A DNA stretch of 64,000 bases. It comes from Amphiduros pacificus. Taxonomy: Eukaryota; Annelida; Polychaeta; Phyllodocida; Hesionidae. The translations under genes and the position numbers were made by a program. The stretch's first letter is position 1. Every line of letters begins with the position of its first letter. The notes under the pieces were generated by a model. It was not told where the DNA came from. It made no database searches and saw only the letters and a list, made by a program, of their open reading frames with translations. The stretch spans positions 7,595,501-7,659,500 of the forward strand of contig OX439002.1 in assembly GCA_949316495.1 (NCBI GenBank), in the 5' to 3' direction. Below, one piece after another: positions 61,948-64,000 of this stretch.

Positions 61948-62406
61948 TAGTGTTCTCCAATCACCAATCGGCAAAGCCCAGATAGGTGATCTGGAGGGGT
62001 TTGTCGAACGTCCAAGGTCTTTACCAATTTCAACCAAAGAAAAGTTTGGTGGAGTTGTTAGAGCTCTAGTGAAGTAAAAAATCGCCAGCTATAAAATCTG
62101 AGGTAAACCCGTTTAAATGTCCAAATTGAACCCGTTTCAACTGCTGTTAAAACGGGTTTGACTCAATTTTTGCAGCTGTCGATTATTATCAAGTATTTAT
62201 ATTTTCCTTATTTAATGTTATCCAAAGAATAATCAAGCTTTTTTGTGAGATTTTAGATATAATTATACATAAAATATGAATTATCACTAAAACAGTTGGG
62301 TGTTTAAAAAATCACATCTAAACGAGATTATGAAGGAAAAGCAAAAATCTCAGACCTCTCCAGATCACCTATCTGGGCTTTGCCGATGGGTGATTGGAGA
62401 ACACTA
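61948..62406 (+). mobile_element. TIR element (MITE family M), copy 2, complete with 9-bp target duplication
   Basis: 459 bp. The ends TAGTGTTCTCCAATCACCAA and (reverse complement) TAGTGTTCTCCAATCACCCA form terminal inverted repeats of about 48 bp continuing through GGCAAAGCCCAGATAGGTGA and TCTGGAG. TCAAAATGG flanks the element exactly on both sides (61939-61947 and 62407-62415). A 9-bp duplication with long TIRs fits the Mutator-like superfamily, which is inference. No transposase. Compared with copy 1 it has an extra AAATCGCCAGCTATAAAATC region after the left end. Confidence 0.88.
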
Positions 62407-62598
62407 TCAAAATGGCAAGCCTCCCTAAAAAATCAGTGATAGCCATTAGATTTTTGTAAAAATGATAACAAAATGGAAAAGATTTCGAGCCTAATGGAAA
62501 ATAGATAGAATTGGTCCCCTGAAATACATCTTCCCTATTATTCTAAATCAACCATTTTAATATTTGCAGTTTCAGCATAACACTTTAGAGCCAAAAAG
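62407..62598. other. Unique sequence, right flank of MITE copy 2
   Basis: Begins with the second TCAAAATGG. No gene. Confidence 0.45.
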
Positions 62599-62920
62599 TA
62601 GTAAAATCTATGTTTCATTAATACAAGGGCTACTCTTTCCACCTCCTGTTGGGGTGAAGATAATATTACGATAAGGTAACCCATCTTTTTGTTATTTTCA
62701 AATGATAATGGACCAGTTGATGGATATTGAAACCTTGCCCAATCGGCGTCAATAGTCAATCTGCTAGATGTCACGGTAGTGAAAAGTCAGTCATTATCCA
62801 GTGGATATTATCATGATGGCCCCGGGAAGCCCTGCCAATGGTCGTCCCAAAGCTGTCACGTGCCCACTCTCCGTCAAAAGTTGTGGATATTGACAGCTTT
62901 TGGACCATGACGGGGATTGG
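62599..62920 (-). repeat. Repeat B, minus-strand arm
   Basis: Inverted relative to the arm at 61264-61550 and more complete. On its own strand it carries GTCCAAAAGCTGTCAATATC and, further on, GTGACAGCTTTGGGACGACC, so the element contains an internal repetition of the AAAGCTGTCAATATC type. Two minus-strand frames (62538-62774 and 62771-62965) cross it. Neither matches a protein family I know. Confidence 0.75.
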
Positions 62921-63050
62921 ATGCAGCATTGTTTTAATGTCTCTTTTGTTTATTGAATACTGCAAGTCGTGTGAGTAGATGAGTACCTATCATTAGAGAA
63001 CTTGGTCATCACGGCATATCTAAATTGAGGGATAATTCAATTTTTTTGCC
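62921..63050. other. Unique stretch before the LTR element
   Basis: Nothing recognised. Confidence 0.4.
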
Positions 63051-63193
63051 TGTCATGTGATGTATGCTACTAAACGAAGTGTATCAGTTGCTACAAGTTG
63101 TGAACAAGCACATGTTAGCTGGTGTAGCCTCCATCTTGAATAAAGCACTTGCTTGACAAGACAAGATGAGACTTCTGTTTGATTGATAACACA
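63051..63193 (+). repeat. Candidate 5' LTR
   Basis: Begins TGTCATGTGATG and ends AACACA, giving TGT...ACA termini, directly before the TGG of the primer-binding-like site. An AATAAA polyadenylation signal lies at 63139-63144, as expected for the R region. At 143 bp it is short but within the range of some animal Gypsy groups. The 3' end is well placed; the 5' end is a guess without the partner LTR. Confidence 0.5.
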
Positions 63194-63220
63194 TGGTGTT
63201 CAGAAGTGAAAAATACTGAC

Positions 63221-64000
63221 ATGGCAGGTCAGTTGAAGCAGCCCCAAGCATTGAGCTTGGAGGGCAATGTGTCCAAGAATTGGAAGGACTTCAAAAGAGG
63301 CCTTGAGCTCTACTTGTGTGCCTCAAAGATTGACAAAGAAGAGGAGAAAATTCAAGTTGCAACACTCTTGCATTGTGCTGGCCCACAAGCACAAGGGGTA
63401 TTTGACACATTCACATTCACAACAGACACTGACAAAGATAAAATAGCCCCTGTAATGCAGAAGTTTCAAGAGTATTGTGAGCCAAGGAAAAATATAACTG
63501 TATGCAGGTATAAATTTAACAGTAGAAACCAAAAGGCAGGAGAACCCTTCATCGAATATCTAACAGAACTGAGAACTTTACTCAAGGATTGTGAGTTCGG
63601 TGCACTAGCCGACGAGCTACTCAGAGACAGAATTGTCTGTGGAGTTAGTGATGAGAGGGTAAGAGCGAGACTCCTGAGGGTAGAAGAGTTAACCCTGCAA
63701 AAGGCCATTGACATTTCCACGGTTTCGGAGGTGTCAAATGAACAGCTGAAATCCATGAATTTGACACAGACACAAGAGCAGAGCAAGGTAGATGTTGTTA
63801 GAAAAAAGACAACAAAAACAAGTAACGGACATGCTCAGCAGCGCAAACCGGACAGGAAATACACTGGTGGTAAGAAAGACTGTGCGAACTGCCCATACAA
63901 ACATTTGCCCGGAAAATGCCCGGCATATGGAAAGAAATGTAACAAATGTGGCGGAACCGGACATTTCGCCATGAGATGCAAGCCATCAGACACAGGAGGG
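63221..64000 (+). CDS. gag: Gag polyprotein of a Gypsy-type element, partial at the 3' end
   Basis: The ATG at 63221 opens a frame of 260 codons that runs off the window. It is the first ATG in frame after the primer-binding-like site. Residues 20-32 (NWKDFKRGLELYL) and 82-143 (FQEYCEPRKN, ERVRARL-type region after DELLRDRIVCGV) follow the usual animal Gypsy capsid pattern. The C-terminal part has two metal-binding clusters: C221-x2-C-x3-H-x4-C and a classical CCHC zinc knuckle at 240-253 (C-NK-C-GGTG-H-FAMR-C). In the family this protein packages element RNA into cytoplasmic particles. A protease/reverse-transcriptase frame is expected beyond the window. No break was seen in the visible part. 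Confidence 0.9.
   Translation, partial: MAGQLKQPQALSLEGNVSKNWKDFKRGLELYLCASKIDKEEEKIQVATLLHCAGPQAQGVFDTFTFTTDTDKDKIAPVMQKFQEYCEPRKNITVCRYKFNSRNQKAGEPFIEYLTELRTLLKDCEFGALADELLRDRIVCGVSDERVRARLLRVEELTLQKAIDISTVSEVSNEQLKSMNLTQTQEQSKVDVVRKKTTKTSNGHAQQRKPDRKYTGGKKDCANCPYKHLPGKCPAYGKKCNKCGGTGHFAMRCKPSDTGG

Larger units (their letters stand above)
63051..64000 (+). mobile_element. Gypsy/Ty3-type LTR retrotransposon, 5' part, cut by the right window edge
   Basis: Consists of a candidate short LTR, a primer-binding-like site (TGGTGTTCAGAAGTG from 63194) and an open gag. The rest (pol and the 3' LTR) lies outside the window. The visible part looks whole, with no breaks seen. That suggests a fairly young copy, but without the 3' LTR its age cannot be judged. 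It inserted next to the MITE/repeat B cluster. Confidence 0.8.

Noticed and set aside
62538-62965. Two adjoining minus-strand frames as a broken host gene
   Set aside because: They coincide with repeat B, whose other copy does not keep the frame; no family recognised.

Overview
This 64 kb window looks like non-coding nuclear DNA from an animal, most likely a marine invertebrate and perhaps a mollusc. The lineage is inferred from overall style: AT-rich sequence, many minisatellites, a tRNA-type SINE, MITEs, worn LINE pieces and a Gypsy-type LTR element at the right edge. No host gene with a recognisable protein family was found. Almost all open frames are short, and the longest ones lie inside tandem repeats. 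The only convincing protein-coding stretch is the gag of the LTR element (63221 to the window end).

The main feature is tandem repetition: more than fifteen different arrays cover roughly a quarter of the window. They are a 45-bp array at the left edge, a GGTAC pentamer array (about 2.9 kb), a (TA)n palindrome (5.6 kb), a decaying 49-bp array (15.5 kb), a 4.2 kb 68-bp satellite (19.3-23.5 kb), a 19-bp array (26.1 kb), a 26-bp array (33.4 kb), a 14-bp array (36.4 kb), 49 identical 15-bp units (38.7 kb), AAT/GAT triplets (40.4 kb), adjoining 40-bp and 42-bp arrays (42.95-45.63 kb), a 41-bp array (51.0 kb), a 64-bp array (53.3-55.65 kb), a 37-bp array (56.0 kb), a 35-bp pyrimidine-rich array (57.5-59.0 kb) and a 27-bp array ending in a 25-C run (59.4-59.6 kb). 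Several show nested block duplications, such as a 15-unit (1020 bp) block in the 68-bp array.

Mobile-element traces lie between and beside the arrays: LINE pieces near 7.1, 34.35 and 55.85 kb, a SINE at 46.8 kb, a 600-bp TIR element with a 6-bp target duplication at 49.14 kb, two copies of another TIR family at 60.87 and 61.95 kb (the second with a perfect 9-bp target duplication), an inverted pair of a further repeat around them, and two copies of a dispersed repeat at 6.2 and 28.7 kb.

The rest is AT-rich DNA broken by blocks of higher complexity and GC content (about 3.8, 9.1, 11.0, 14.9, 16.3, 18.1, 18.7, 24.6, 37.0, 41.3, 47.3 and 56.8 kb). These carry recognisable regulatory motifs: CRE palindromes, E-box/CLEAR-type palindromes, an RFX X-box, a CTCF-like core and YY1-like motifs. 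The best reading, which is inference, is a gene desert or very large intron with scattered candidate regulatory elements embedded in fast-evolving satellite DNA.
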